A stretch of DNA of 64,000 nucleotides from Salipiger mucosus DSM 16094 (lineage in GTDB: Bacteria; Pseudomonadota; Alphaproteobacteria; Rhodobacterales; Rhodobacteraceae). The stretch lies in assembly GCF_000442255.1 (NCBI RefSeq), contig NZ_KE557275.1:184047-248046 (forward strand), in the 5' to 3' direction. Of the stretch, positions 7,858 through 17,204 are shown one piece after another. Made by a program: the position numbers and the translations under genes. The notes under the pieces are model-generated. The model made no database searches. It worked only from the letters and a program-made list of their open reading frames with translations, and was not told the DNA's origin. Each line of letters opens with the position of its first letter. Positions within the stretch are counted from its first letter, which is position 1.

Positions 7858-10500
7858 TCAAGCCTGTTCCGCCGCCTCCCGCGGCTTGGCCTTCGCCAGC
7901 AGCGCCGCGATCTCGGGCCGGCAGGAGCCGCAGTTCGTGCCCGCCTCCAGCGCCGCGCCGATCTCCTCGACGCTCATCAGGCCCCTCGTCTCGATCGCCG
8001 TCAGGATGGTGTTGACCCCCACGTTGAAGCACGAACAGACCATCGGCCCGGGGTCCGGCTGGTCGGCGGGCGACCGGCCGGACAGCGCGTGCCAGGCCTC
8101 TTTCCCCGGCAGTAAGGCAAGGTGGCTGCGCATGACCGCCACCGGCGTCGGCGCCACGAACAGCGCCGCCTCGAGCCGGCCGTCGCGGTGAAAGGCCACG
8201 CGGAAGCCGCCCTTCGCCGGATCGCTCGCGACCTGCGCCTCGGCGGTCTCGTCAAGGCCGAAGAGCCGCCGCGCCTCGGCCAGCCAGTCGGCGGGCGTGT
8301 TCGTCCCCGCCAGTTCGGCGCGGTATCCCGTGGTCGTCGGCGCCAAGGCCCAGTAGGCACAGTCGGGATGCATGTCGCCGGCCGAGACGGCGAAACCGTA
8401 CCAGCGCGCCGCGAAGGGCGCGAGCGCGACGGCGGCCGCCTTGCTCTCGGGCTGGCCGGAGACCGGATCGGTCACCGGCGCGACCAGTGCGTCGACGCGG
8501 GCCGAGGGCGCGGTCTCGCCCGTCCAGTGCATCGGCGCGAAGACGTCGCCGCGCCGCACCGTGTCGGTCACCCAGGCCCGCAGGATGGCGCGGCCCTGCG
8601 GGCTGCTCACCTCGACAAGGCTCGCCGGCGCGATGCCCTGGGCCGCGGCGTCCTCGGGGTGGATCTCGAGGAAGGGCTCGGCCAGGTGCGCCGAGAGGCG
8701 CGGCGACAGGCCCGTTCTGGTCATCGTGTGCCACTGGTCGCGGATGCGGCCCGTGTTGAAACGAAAGGGAAAATCCCGCCCGGTCGCGGCCACCGGCGCG
8801 CGCCAGTGCACCGGCAGCATCCGGCCCCGCCCGCTTTCGGTGAAGAAGCGCCCGTCGCCGAAGAACCGCCCGCCCTGCCGCGCGCCCGTGGCAGGCCAGC
8901 GGAAGGGGGCGAGGTCGGCATAGGCGCTGTCGGCGATGTCGGCGTGGGCAGAGATGTCGAAGTCGCGGCCAAAGCCCCCGGCGACGCCCGACAGGGCCGC
9001 GTATTCGCGGAAGATCTCGGCCGGGCCTGCGTAGTCGAAGGCCTGCTGCCAGCCCATGCGCCGCCCGACCTCGGCCAGGATCGCCCAGTCGGGACGGGAC
9101 TGTCCCCAGGGGGCCAGCGCCGCACGTTGCCGGCTGATCGTACGGTCGGAGTTGGTGACAGTGCCCTCCTTCTCGCCCCAGGCGGCGGCGGGAAGCAGCA
9201 CGTCGGCCAGCCGGGCGGTGTCGGTGGCGTCGGTGATGTCGCTCACCACCACGAAGTCGCAACCGGCGATGGCATCGCGCACCCGGTTGGCGTCAGGCAT
9301 GGAGACGGCGGGATTGGTGTGGATGATCCAGAGCGCCCGGATCTGCCCGGTCTCGACAGCGCGGAACATGTCGACGGCCTTGAGGCCCGGCCGATCGGAA
9401 ATGGCGGGCGCGCCCCAGAAGGCGCGCACGGCGGCGCGGTGGTCGGCATTCTCGATGTCGAGGTGACAGGCCAGCGTGTTGGCCAGCCCCCCGACCTCGC
9501 GCCCGCCCATGGCGTTGGGCTGCCCGGTGACCGAGAAGGGCCCGCAGCCCGGCCGCCCGATCCGCCCCGAGGCGAGGTGGCAGTTGAGGATCGCGTTGAC
9601 CTTGTCCGATCCCGCCGAAGACTGGTTCACGCCCTGGCTGTACACGGTGACGACCTTTTCCGTGCCGGCCCAGAGCGCGTAGAAGGCTTCGAGCTGCGCC
9701 TCGCTCAGCCCCGTTTCGGCAGGATCGTCGCCGCTCGCGGCGGCAAGCGCGTCGTCGAAGCCCTCGACATGCGCAAGGAAGGCGGCATCCAGCGCGCCGC
9801 GTTCGTAGAGCGCGCAGAGCAGCCCGTTGAAGAGCGCCACGTCCGAGCCGGGCCGCACCGGAAGGTGCATGTCGGCGATGTCGCAGGAGGCGGTGCGGCG
9901 CGGGTCGATGACCACCACGCGCATGCGCGGACGCGCCTGTTTCGCCGCGAGGACGCGCTGGTAGAGCACCGGGTGGCACCAGGCGAGGTTGGACCCGGTC
10001 AGCACCACGAGGTCGGCTTCCTCGAGGTCCTCGTAGGTGCCGGGCACGGTGTCGGTGCCGAAGGCGCGCTTATGGCCGGCCACGCTCGAGGCCATGCAGA
10101 GCCGCGAGTTGGTGTCGATGTTCGCCGTGCCGATGAAGCCCTTCATCAGCTTGTTCGCGACGTAGTAGTCCTCGGTCAGAAGCTGGCCCGAGACATAGAA
10201 GCCGACGCTCTCGGGCCCGTACTGGTCGATGGTCTCGCGGAAGCGCTCGGCGACATGCGACAGCGCGCTGTCCCAGTCCGTGTCGCGCCCGTCGAGGCGC
10301 GGGGCGGAAAGCCGGTGCGCGGTGCCCACCGTCTCGCCCAGGGCCGAGCCCTTGGAGCAGAGCCGCCCGAGGTTCGCAGGATGGTCCGGGTCGCCCCGCA
10401 CCTCGAGCCCGCCGCGCCCATCGGGACGCAGCAGCACGCCGCAGCCGACCCCGCAATAGGCGCAGGTCGAGCGCGTCTCGGGAAGCCCGGAGCCGTCCAT
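7858..10500 (-). CDS. nasA: Assimilatory nitrate reductase catalytic subunit
   Basis: Reduces nitrate to nitrite in the cytoplasm using a Mo-bis-MGD centre. The 880 residues open with a [4Fe-4S] motif (CAYCGVGCG and GRLCSKGSA), followed by the molybdopterin oxidoreductase domain (TNSRLCMASSV, GSNLAWCHPVL, VYSQGVNQSSAGSDK) and the dinucleotide-binding domain (FRFNTGRIRDQWHTMTRTG). The C-terminus is a BFD-like [2Fe-2S] domain with MVCSCFNVG and GTNCGSCRPE, typical of NADH-linked or ferredoxin-linked assimilatory enzymes. ATG 10500 shares one base with the nirD stop (TGATG); GTG 10503 is a less likely alternative. It is the last gene of the nitrate operon. Confidence 0.95.
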   Translation of the reverse strand: MDGSGLPETRSTCAYCGVGCGVLLRPDGRGGLEVRGDPDHPANLGRLCSKGSALGETVGTAHRLSAPRLDGRDTDWDSALSHVAERFRETIDQYGPESVGFYVSGQLLTEDYYVANKLMKGFIGTANIDTNSRLCMASSVAGHKRAFGTDTVPGTYEDLEEADLVVLTGSNLAWCHPVLYQRVLAAKQARPRMRVVVIDPRRTASCDIADMHLPVRPGSDVALFNGLLCALYERGALDAAFLAHVEGFDDALAAASGDDPAETGLSEAQLEAFYALWAGTEKVVTVYSQGVNQSSAGSDKVNAILNCHLASGRIGRPGCGPFSVTGQPNAMGGREVGGLANTLACHLDIENADHRAAVRAFWGAPAISDRPGLKAVDMFRAVETGQIRALWIIHTNPAVSMPDANRVRDAIAGCDFVVVSDITDATDTARLADVLLPAAAWGEKEGTVTNSDRTISRQRAALAPWGQSRPDWAILAEVGRRMGWQQAFDYAGPAEIFREYAALSGVAGGFGRDFDISAHADIADSAYADLAPFRWPATGARQGGRFFGDGRFFTESGRGRMLPVHWRAPVAATGRDFPFRFNTGRIRDQWHTMTRTGLSPRLSAHLAEPFLEIHPEDAAAQGIAPASLVEVSSPQGRAILRAWVTDTVRRGDVFAPMHWTGETAPSARVDALVAPVTDPVSGQPESKAAAVALAPFAARWYGFAVSAGDMHPDCAYWALAPTTTGYRAELAGTNTPADWLAEARRLFGLDETAEAQVASDPAKGGFRVAFHRDGRLEAALFVAPTPVAVMRSHLALLPGKEAWHALSGRSPADQPDPGPMVCSCFNVGVNTILTAIETRGLMSVEEIGAALEAGTNCGSCRPEIAALLAKAKPREAAEQA

Positions 10501-10832
10501 CACGCCGCACTCCGGTTCGCCAGCGCGTCGCCGTCCAGCAGGATGCGGCCGCCGTCGAGGCGGACGGGATAGGTCGGGATCTGCCCCTCGTCCGCGCCCT
10601 GCGCCGCGCCGGTGTTCAGGTCGAAGACCATGTTATGCAGCGGGCAGGTGACCTTCTGCCCGTGCACGATCCCCTCGCTGAGCGGGCCGCCCTTGTGCGG
10701 GCAGGTGTCCGAGGCGGCAAAGACCTCGTCCTTGCCGGTCCGGAAAACCGCGATGCAGCCCGCGCTGGTTTTCACGAGGCGCGCGCCGCGCAGGGGCACG
10801 TCGTCGATGTGACCGATGTCGATCCAGTTCAT
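10500..10832 (-). CDS. nirD: Nitrite reductase small subunit
   Basis: The small partner of NirB in NADH-dependent assimilatory nitrite reductase, 110 residues. It has a Rieske-like fold, and unlike the classic enterobacterial NirD it keeps a full set of Rieske-type ligands: CPH in SDTCPHKGG and CPLH in TCPLHNMVF. It may therefore hold a [2Fe-2S] cluster (inference). Start ATG 10832 opens MNWIDIGHIDDVP and has GGAGACTGC upstream. It lies 64 bases after nirB and overlaps nasA by one base. Confidence 0.9.
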   Translation of the reverse strand: MNWIDIGHIDDVPLRGARLVKTSAGCIAVFRTGKDEVFAASDTCPHKGGPLSEGIVHGQKVTCPLHNMVFDLNTGAAQGADEGQIPTYPVRLDGGRILLDGDALANRSAA

Positions 10833-10896
10833 GACGCAGTCTCCTTGGTGATCGGTTGCAGGCCGGGCCGGACACGCGGGCCGCTGACACCCGGGA

Positions 10897-13329
10897 TCAT
10901 TCCGCCGCCTCCAGCGTGAGATCGGCCAGCGGCTGGAAGCGCCGGGCAGCCTCGGGCTCGGCCCGTTCGGCCCAGGGGTCGGTCTGGTAGACGCTCTGCG
11001 ACAGGTCGAAACGCTCGACCAGCGCCGCGCGCTCGGCATCGTCGGCCAGCACCTCCTGCACCCACTCGAGCCCGACCTTGCCCAGCCACTTGTAGGCCCG
11101 GTCGAGGTACTTGGCGTGCTCGCGGTAGAGCTGGACGAAGGCCACGACCCATTCGATCGCCTCTTCCTCGGTCTTGACGTCGACGAGACGCTCGACCTCC
11201 TTCACGTCCATCCCGGCCGCGCCGCCGACCCCGATCTGGTAGCCGGAATCCACGCAGACGATACCGATGTCCTTGCAGGTCGCCTCGGCGCAGTTGCGCG
11301 GGCAGCCGGAGACGCCCAGCTTGACCTTGTGCGGCGTCCAGGAGCCCCAGAGCCGCTTTTCCAGCGCGATCCCGAGGCCCGTGGAATCCTGCGTTCCGAA
11401 GCGGCACCAGTCCTTGCCCACGCAGGTCTTCACCGTGCGCAGACCCTTGGTATAGGCATGCCCCGAGACCATGCCGGCCCCGTTGAGGTCGGCCCAGATC
11501 GCCGGCAGGTCCTCTTTCTTCACGCCCAGCAGGTCGATGCGCTGGCCGCCGGTGACCTTGACCGTGGCGCCGTACTTGTCGGCGGCGTCGGCGATGGCGC
11601 GCAGCTCGTTCGCGTCGGTCATGCCGCCCCACATGCGGGGCATCACCGAGTAGGTGCCGTCCTTCTGGATATTGGCGTGGTTGCGCTCGTTCACGAAGCG
11701 CGACTGCGGGTCGTCCCTGTACTCGAGCGGCCAATCGGCCAGCAGGTAGAAGTTCACCGCCGGGCGGCAGACGTGGCAGCCGTTGGGCGTGGTCCAGCCC
11801 AGCTCCTGCCAGACCGCGGGCTGCGATTTCAGCTCGCGCGCCTTGATGAGCCGCCGGACGTCCTCGTGCGTGAGGTCGGTGCAGCCGCAGACCGGCTGCG
11901 CGGTCGGCATGACGAAATCGTCGCCCAGCGCGACCGAGAGCACCTGCTCCACGAGTCCGGTGCAGGTCCCGCAGGAGGCACTGGCCTTGGTCTGCGCGCG
12001 AATGGCGCCGAGGTCGGTGGCGCCGCCCTCGATCGCGGCAGTGATGTCGCCCTTGCACACGCCGTTGCAGCCGCAGATCTCCGCATCAGGCGGCAATGCT
12101 GCAACGGCTGAGAGAGGGTCCGCGGCGGCACCTCCCTGGTAGGCCGGCCCGAAGATCAGCGTCTCGCGCATCTCCGAGATGTCGGTGCCGTCCTTGATGA
12201 GGCCGAAGAACCAGTTGCCGTCGGCGGTGTCGCCATACATCACGGCGCCGATCAGCTGGTCGTCCTCGATCACCAGCCGCTTGTAGATGCCGCGCGCAGG
12301 GTCCCGGTAGACGATGTCCTCGCGGCCCTCGCCCCCGGCGAAATCGCCCGCGCTGAAGAGGTCGCAGCCGGTGACCTTCAGCTTGGTCGAGAGCTGCTTC
12401 ATCACGAAGGCATCGGCTTCGCCCGCAAGCGTCTTGGCCAGCACTTTCGCCTGGTCGTAGAGCGGCGCGACAAGGCCGAAGACATTGCCGTCGAACTCGA
12501 CACATTCACCGAGGGCGTAGATGTCGGGGTCCGAGGTCTGCATCTGGGCGTCGACCTTCAGCGCGCGGCCGCAGTCGAGCCCCGCGTCCTTGGCGAGCCC
12601 GATGGCCGGGCGGATGCCCACGGACATGACGACGATGTCGGCGTCCAGCACCGTGCCGTCCTCGAGCAGGACGCGTTCCACCTTGCCGTCGCCTGAGATC
12701 TCGTTGGTCGCGGCCTCAAGCCGGACCTCGATGCCGCGGCTCTCGAGGTCCTTCTTCAGAAGGTAGCCCGCCGCCTCGTCGAGCTGGCGCTCCATGAGGT
12801 GACCCATGAGGTGCAGGACCGTGACCTCCATGCCCCGCAGGCGCAGGCCAGCGGCGGCCTCCAGCCCCAGCAGGCCGCCGCCGATGACCACGGCGCGCGC
12901 GCCGGGCTTGCCCGCGGCCTCGATCATCGCGTTGGTGTCCTCGAGGTCGCGGTAGGCGACGACACCGGGCAGATCGTGGCCGGGTACGGGAATGATGAAG
13001 GGGGACGAGCCGGTGCCGAAGATCAGCTTGTCGTAGGCCACCTCGCCCTGTTCGCCGACCACGACCTTGCGCTCGCGGTCGATGCTGACGACCTTTTCGC
13101 CGAAGCGGCAGGTGATGCCGTTCTCTTCGTACCAGTCCGCGTCGTGGGTGACGATTTCCTCGTAGCTCTTTTCGCCCGAGAGCACCGGCGAGAGCATGAT
13201 GCGGTTGTAGTTCCCGCGCGGCTCGGCGTTGAAGAGCGTGATGTCATACGCGCCGGGCGCGGTGTCCAGAAGGTGCTCGAGCGCGCGGCCCGTGGCCATG
13301 CCGGCACCGATGACGACCAGTTTCTGCAT
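10897..13329 (-). CDS. nirB: Nitrite reductase large subunit
   Basis: NADH-dependent sirohaem nitrite reductase producing ammonium, 810 residues. The order is an FAD/NAD-binding pyridine-nucleotide reductase module (VVIGAGMATGR; second Rossmann motif VIGGGLLGLEAA), a BFD-like [2Fe-2S] region (ICGCNGVCKGD, SCGTCTG, VCGCTDLTHEDV), then ferredoxin-like and sirohaem/[4Fe-4S] domains with CVGKDWCRFGTQ and GVSGCPRNCAEATCKDIG. Start ATG 13329 follows AAGGACAGGAC. It comes just after the GAF-protein gene (11 bases) and before nirD in the nitrate operon. Length and all cofactor motifs are normal. Confidence 0.96.
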   Translation of the reverse strand: MQKLVVIGAGMATGRALEHLLDTAPGAYDITLFNAEPRGNYNRIMLSPVLSGEKSYEEIVTHDADWYEENGITCRFGEKVVSIDRERKVVVGEQGEVAYDKLIFGTGSSPFIIPVPGHDLPGVVAYRDLEDTNAMIEAAGKPGARAVVIGGGLLGLEAAAGLRLRGMEVTVLHLMGHLMERQLDEAAGYLLKKDLESRGIEVRLEAATNEISGDGKVERVLLEDGTVLDADIVVMSVGIRPAIGLAKDAGLDCGRALKVDAQMQTSDPDIYALGECVEFDGNVFGLVAPLYDQAKVLAKTLAGEADAFVMKQLSTKLKVTGCDLFSAGDFAGGEGREDIVYRDPARGIYKRLVIEDDQLIGAVMYGDTADGNWFFGLIKDGTDISEMRETLIFGPAYQGGAAADPLSAVAALPPDAEICGCNGVCKGDITAAIEGGATDLGAIRAQTKASASCGTCTGLVEQVLSVALGDDFVMPTAQPVCGCTDLTHEDVRRLIKARELKSQPAVWQELGWTTPNGCHVCRPAVNFYLLADWPLEYRDDPQSRFVNERNHANIQKDGTYSVMPRMWGGMTDANELRAIADAADKYGATVKVTGGQRIDLLGVKKEDLPAIWADLNGAGMVSGHAYTKGLRTVKTCVGKDWCRFGTQDSTGLGIALEKRLWGSWTPHKVKLGVSGCPRNCAEATCKDIGIVCVDSGYQIGVGGAAGMDVKEVERLVDVKTEEEAIEWVVAFVQLYREHAKYLDRAYKWLGKVGLEWVQEVLADDAERAALVERFDLSQSVYQTDPWAERAEPEAARRFQPLADLTLEAAE

Positions 13330-13340
13330 GTCCTGTCCTT

Positions 13341-14291
13341 TCAGCAATACCAGGCGACGATGTGTGCGATCTCGCCGTCGTCGTGGATGGGAAGGGCGAC
13401 CATTGTCTCGTAGCCGGCGCTGAGGCCGGGATTGCCGCTGGTGACGACCGGCACGCCGGTGGCCAGCACCTTGCCGATCTGCCCCTGCCAGGGGGCGACG
13501 CGCCGGGGCGGCTCCTGCGTGTCGTCGGTCCAGAGCGGGCCCTCGCGCTGGCAGACGCCATCGGCGAGGACGGCGGCGCGATCGCGCCCCACCTTGACCG
13601 AGCGCGCGTCCCAGAGTTCGAAGCGCCGCGCGATGGGCGTGCCCCGCGCCGAGAGCAGCGTGAGGACATAGCCCGCGCCGCCCGGCACCGGGACCGGCAG
13701 GCCGAGGCCCGTCGTCAGCCCCGCCTTGCCCGCGCTGTCGGCGCGGATGAAGCGGTAGCCCGAGCCGAGGTCGCGCATCAGCATCGGCGTGTGCGAGGCC
13801 CGCACCCCGCCGGGCAGCCCCTGCCCGCGCGGGAAATGCGTGTGCTGGCTGACCCACTCGAAGTGCTTGGCCGCGCCGTAGTAGCCGTCGTCGAGCATCA
13901 GCAACCCGTCGGTGTCGGCCCAGACCTCGATGGCGCCGGTGCGGGTGTCGTCGTCGCCGCAGAGCACCACGAGCACCGCGTTCAGCGTGTCGCCGTCGAA
14001 GACGGGAACGGCCACCGCGGCGGTGAGGCCGGCCTCCCGCGCGGCCTCGGTGCGCTTGAAGTAGGAGCCGTCGAAGCCCTTGAGCACGACGGGCCGCGCC
14101 TCGGCCCAGGCCTTGCCGGGCAGGCCCTCGCCCTTTGCAAAGCTCTCGCGGCGCGAGGCCGCCTCGAAGCCCGCCAGCTCGCCGTAGGAGCCCTCGGCCA
14201 GAACCAGCGTCTCGCCGGTCTCGGTGTCGGGCACCCAGACCTCGGAGACCTGGATGAAGGTGTCGGTCACGCTGTCGATCGCCGTGTCCAT
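13341..14291 (-). CDS. GAF-domain protein of the nitrate operon
   Basis: A 316-residue soluble protein with two tandem GAF-like modules. One is around 20-130 (FAKGEGLPGKAWAEARP, then a VLVVLCGDDD strand). The other is around 150-310 (FPRGQGLPGGVRASHTPM, then ALPIHDDGEIAHIVAWYC). The repeated GxGLPG motif is characteristic. No output domain is attached, so it may sense or scaffold rather than act as an enzyme. Its function is unknown. It sits between the transporter ATPase and nirB and is coupled to the former by TGATG overlap, which argues for a role in nitrate or nitrite handling or redox sensing (inference). GTG 14294 is an alternative start. Confidence 0.75.
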   Translation of the reverse strand: MDTAIDSVTDTFIQVSEVWVPDTETGETLVLAEGSYGELAGFEAASRRESFAKGEGLPGKAWAEARPVVLKGFDGSYFKRTEAAREAGLTAAVAVPVFDGDTLNAVLVVLCGDDDTRTGAIEVWADTDGLLMLDDGYYGAAKHFEWVSQHTHFPRGQGLPGGVRASHTPMLMRDLGSGYRFIRADSAGKAGLTTGLGLPVPVPGGAGYVLTLLSARGTPIARRFELWDARSVKVGRDRAAVLADGVCQREGPLWTDDTQEPPRRVAPWQGQIGKVLATGVPVVTSGNPGLSAGYETMVALPIHDDGEIAHIVAWYC

Positions 14292-15994
14292 CACGCGGCC
14301 TCCTTCCGTGCGGGTTTGGCGGCGGATGACTCGGACTTGCCGTGCTTGCCGTGTTCGTATTCCTCGAGGAAGTTCAGCACCTGCTCGCGGTAGAGATAGT
14401 AGTCGGGGTGCTCGAGCAGCGCCTTGCGGGTGCGCGGGCGGGGCAGGTCGACGTCGGCGATCTTGCCGATGGTGGCCTGCGGACCGTTGGTCATCATCAC
14501 CACGCGGTCGGCCAGCAGGATCGCCTCGTCGACGTCATGCGTGACGCAGATCGCGGTGACCTTGGTGCGCGACCAGACCTCCATCAGCACCTCCTGCAGC
14601 TCCCAGCGGGTGAGGCTGTCGAGCATGCCGAAGGGCTCGTCGAGCAGCAGCAGCTTGGGCGAGAGGGCAAAGGCCCGGGCGATGCCCACGCGCTGCTTCA
14701 TCCCGTTCGACAGCTCGGAAGCGGGCTTGTCCATCGCATCGGCGAGGCCCACGCGCTCGAGGTAGTAGTCGACCACGTCCTGCCGTTCGCCCTGCGAGGC
14801 CTTGGGATAGACCTTGTCGACGCCCACCGCGACGTTCTCGCGCGCGCTGAGCCAGGGGAAGAGCGAGGGCGACTGGAAGACCACCGCACGCTCGGGATCG
14901 GCCCCCTGCACCGCGCGGCCGTCGAGCTTGATCGCGCCCTTGGAAATGTCGTTGAGCCCTGCCGCCATGGTCAGCACCGTGGACTTGCCGCAGCCCGAGT
15001 GGCCGATGAGCGAAATGAACTCGCCCCGGTCCATTTTGAGGTTGAAGTCCTCGACCACCGTGAGTGGGCCCTTGGGCGTGGGATAGACCTTGTGAAGCTG
15101 CGAGAAGTCGAGGAAGCGCTCCTCGATCAGGCCCTCGTTCGCGCGGGCGACGGCCTGCGGCACATCGGGCGCCATGCCGTGCACCGGCGTCACGGACGGG
15201 AGGCTGCGGGTGCCCTCGGCCTTGGACTCGATGCCCACGTCCATCAGGTGATTGGTCACCTTGGCACGCAGCGTCTTGAAGCCCTCGTCGTGGTTCATCT
15301 CGCCCCGGTCGCGGGGGCGCGGGATGTTCACCGGGAACTCCTCGCCCAGCGTGCCGTCGGGGTTCAGCGCGATGATGCGGTCGGCCAGCAGGATGGCCTC
15401 GTCCACGTCGTTGGTGATGAGCACACAGGTCTTCTTGTCCTGCTCCCAGATGTGCTCGATCTCATCGGCGAGGTTGGCCCGCGTCAGCGCGTCGAGCGCC
15501 GAGAGCGGCTCGTCCAGCAGCAGCATCTCGGGCGACATGGCCAGCGCACGGGCGACGTTGACCCGCTGGCGCATGCCACCCGACAGCTCGGCCGGGCGGC
15601 GCGTCGTGGCGTGGCCGAGGCCTACCATCTCGACGTAGTGGGCGACCTTGGCCTCCTTCTCGGACTTGGGCATGCCGGGGAAGACCGTGTCGACCGCCAG
15701 CCGCACGTTGCCGTTCACCGTGAGCCAGGGCATCAGCGAGTAGTTCTGGAAGATCACCCCGCGCTCGCGGCCGGGGCCGGTGACGGGCTGGCCCTTGAAG
15801 GTCACCTCGCCCGAGGTCGGCTTTTCGAGACCCGCCATCAGGTTGATGAGCGTCGTCTTGCCGGTGCCCGAGAAGCCCAGGAGCACGAGAAACTCGCCCT
15901 CGCGGACCTCCAGGTCGATGTTCTTCAGCACGTGGGAGGCACGGGTGCCCTGGCCGAAGCTCTTGGAGACATTGTCGAACTTGAGGATGCTCAT
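14291..15994 (-). CDS. Nitrate ABC transporter ATPase, tandem (NrtC/NrtD fusion type)
   Basis: 567 residues containing two complete ABC ATPase domains in one chain. Walker A motifs are at 40-48 (GFSGTGKTT) and 331-338 (GHSGCGKS). Signature loops are LSGGMRQR near 137 and a variant LSNGMKQR in the second copy. Walker B motifs are LLLDEPLSALD and LLLDEPFGMLD. The linker (about 240-300) has no NrtA-like binding domain, unlike cyanobacterial NrtC. The chain would power NrtB for nitrate or nitrite import. It follows nrtB by 42 bases and overlaps the GAF gene by one base. Confidence 0.9.
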   Translation of the reverse strand: MSILKFDNVSKSFGQGTRASHVLKNIDLEVREGEFLVLLGFSGTGKTTLINLMAGLEKPTSGEVTFKGQPVTGPGRERGVIFQNYSLMPWLTVNGNVRLAVDTVFPGMPKSEKEAKVAHYVEMVGLGHATTRRPAELSGGMRQRVNVARALAMSPEMLLLDEPLSALDALTRANLADEIEHIWEQDKKTCVLITNDVDEAILLADRIIALNPDGTLGEEFPVNIPRPRDRGEMNHDEGFKTLRAKVTNHLMDVGIESKAEGTRSLPSVTPVHGMAPDVPQAVARANEGLIEERFLDFSQLHKVYPTPKGPLTVVEDFNLKMDRGEFISLIGHSGCGKSTVLTMAAGLNDISKGAIKLDGRAVQGADPERAVVFQSPSLFPWLSARENVAVGVDKVYPKASQGERQDVVDYYLERVGLADAMDKPASELSNGMKQRVGIARAFALSPKLLLLDEPFGMLDSLTRWELQEVLMEVWSRTKVTAICVTHDVDEAILLADRVVMMTNGPQATIGKIADVDLPRPRTRKALLEHPDYYLYREQVLNFLEEYEHGKHGKSESSAAKPARKEAA

Positions 15995-16036
15995 GGCATG
16001 TCCTTTCGCGCTATCGGGTCGCTACGTGAGCGCCGC

Positions 16037-17119
16037 TCACCGGTTGTTCGAGAAGGTGAAGAGGGACTGCAGCGCGTACATCACGCGGTCCAGCAGGAAG
16101 CCGATGATGCCGATGGTGAAGACCGCGACCATGATCTTGGCGAGCGAGCTGGAAGAGCCGTTCTGGAACTCGTCCCAGACGAACTTCCCGAGGCCCGGGT
16201 TCTGGGCCAGCATCTCGGCCGCAATCAGGACCATCCAGCCGACGCCCAGCGACAGCCGCAGGCCGGTGAAGATCAGCGGCAGGGCCGAGGGCAGCACCAG
16301 CTTGGCGATCTTGGTGCGGGTGTCCATCTTGAGCACCTTCGAGACGTTCACGAGGTCCTTGTCGATGGAGGCCACGCCAAGCGCGGTGTTGATCAGCGTC
16401 GGCCAGAGCGAGCAGAGCGTCACGGTGATCGCGGAGACGAGGAACGACTTGGCGAAGAGCCCGTCGTCGGTGGTGTAGACCGCCGAGACGACCATGGTGA
16501 CGATGGGCAGCCAGGCCAGCGGCGAGACCGGCTTGAAGATCTGGATGATCGGGTTGAGCCCCGCATTGGCATAGGGCGACAGGCCCGCGGCGATGCCCAG
16601 CGGCACGGCGACGACGGTGGCCAGCAGGAAGCCGAAGAACACGGTCTGGATCGAGGTCCAGATCTGGTCGTAGTAGCTCGGCGCCCCGGTATAGGCGATG
16701 GTCTTGACCTCGTCCTCGCGGCCGGCGGCGATGAGCTTTTCGTTGCGCTGCGCGACCATGGTCTCGAAGCGCTCCTTCTTGACGGCCTTGGCCTCGGCGT
16801 CCTCGTGCAGGTTCACGGCCTCTTCCCAGACGGCGGCGGGTCCGGGCACGGCGCCCAGCGAGGTCTGCACCTGCGGCGCCAGGGCGGACCACAGCGCCAG
16901 GAAGGCGGCGATGGCCAGCAGCGGCACGCCCAGCAGGCGCCAGATCTCCTTGCCCTGGGCACGGGGGTTGTCGCCGGCGGCGGCCTTGAGGATCGGGGTG
17001 ATCCAGCTCAGACCGAGAACCTGGAACCAGGAGTCGGCCTTGTTGATGCGGGTGAAGAGGCGCGCCCGGCGGGCTTCGCGCTCGGCTTCACGGGCGTATT
17101 CGGGATCGACGGTCGTCAT
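16037..17119 (-). CDS. nrtB: Nitrate ABC transporter permease
   Basis: 360-residue inner-membrane permease of the NrtB/SsuC type. Several hydrophobic segments are visible (LLGVPLLAIAAFLALWSAL, VFFGFLLATVVAVPLGIAAG, VFTIGIIGFLLDRVMYAL). The EAA-like coupling loop lies in the stretch VNVSKVLKMDTRTKIAKLV. It has the longer N-terminal region and periplasmic loop seen in alphaproteobacterial NrtB. ATG 17119 (MTTVDPEYAREAERE) is chosen over an upstream in-frame ATG because of the nearby AAGGA site and the family N-terminus. It lies between nrtA and the tandem ATPase. Confidence 0.92.
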   Translation of the reverse strand: MTTVDPEYAREAEREARRARLFTRINKADSWFQVLGLSWITPILKAAAGDNPRAQGKEIWRLLGVPLLAIAAFLALWSALAPQVQTSLGAVPGPAAVWEEAVNLHEDAEAKAVKKERFETMVAQRNEKLIAAGREDEVKTIAYTGAPSYYDQIWTSIQTVFFGFLLATVVAVPLGIAAGLSPYANAGLNPIIQIFKPVSPLAWLPIVTMVVSAVYTTDDGLFAKSFLVSAITVTLCSLWPTLINTALGVASIDKDLVNVSKVLKMDTRTKIAKLVLPSALPLIFTGLRLSLGVGWMVLIAAEMLAQNPGLGKFVWDEFQNGSSSSLAKIMVAVFTIGIIGFLLDRVMYALQSLFTFSNNR

Positions 17120-17204
17120 GGGTTCGCGGTCCTTCGGAGAGAGGATGGCTGTTCGGAAGGTGGTCGGAGCGGGGCGCGCGTCGCGGCGCACCCCGCGCGG
17201 GGCG

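Noticed and set aside
8122-10572. Very long open frame on the plus strand opposite nasA
   Set aside because: It is the antisense of a GC-rich gene with strong codon bias; the residues are rich in R, G, A and H with no domain motif, while the opposite strand is clearly nasA.
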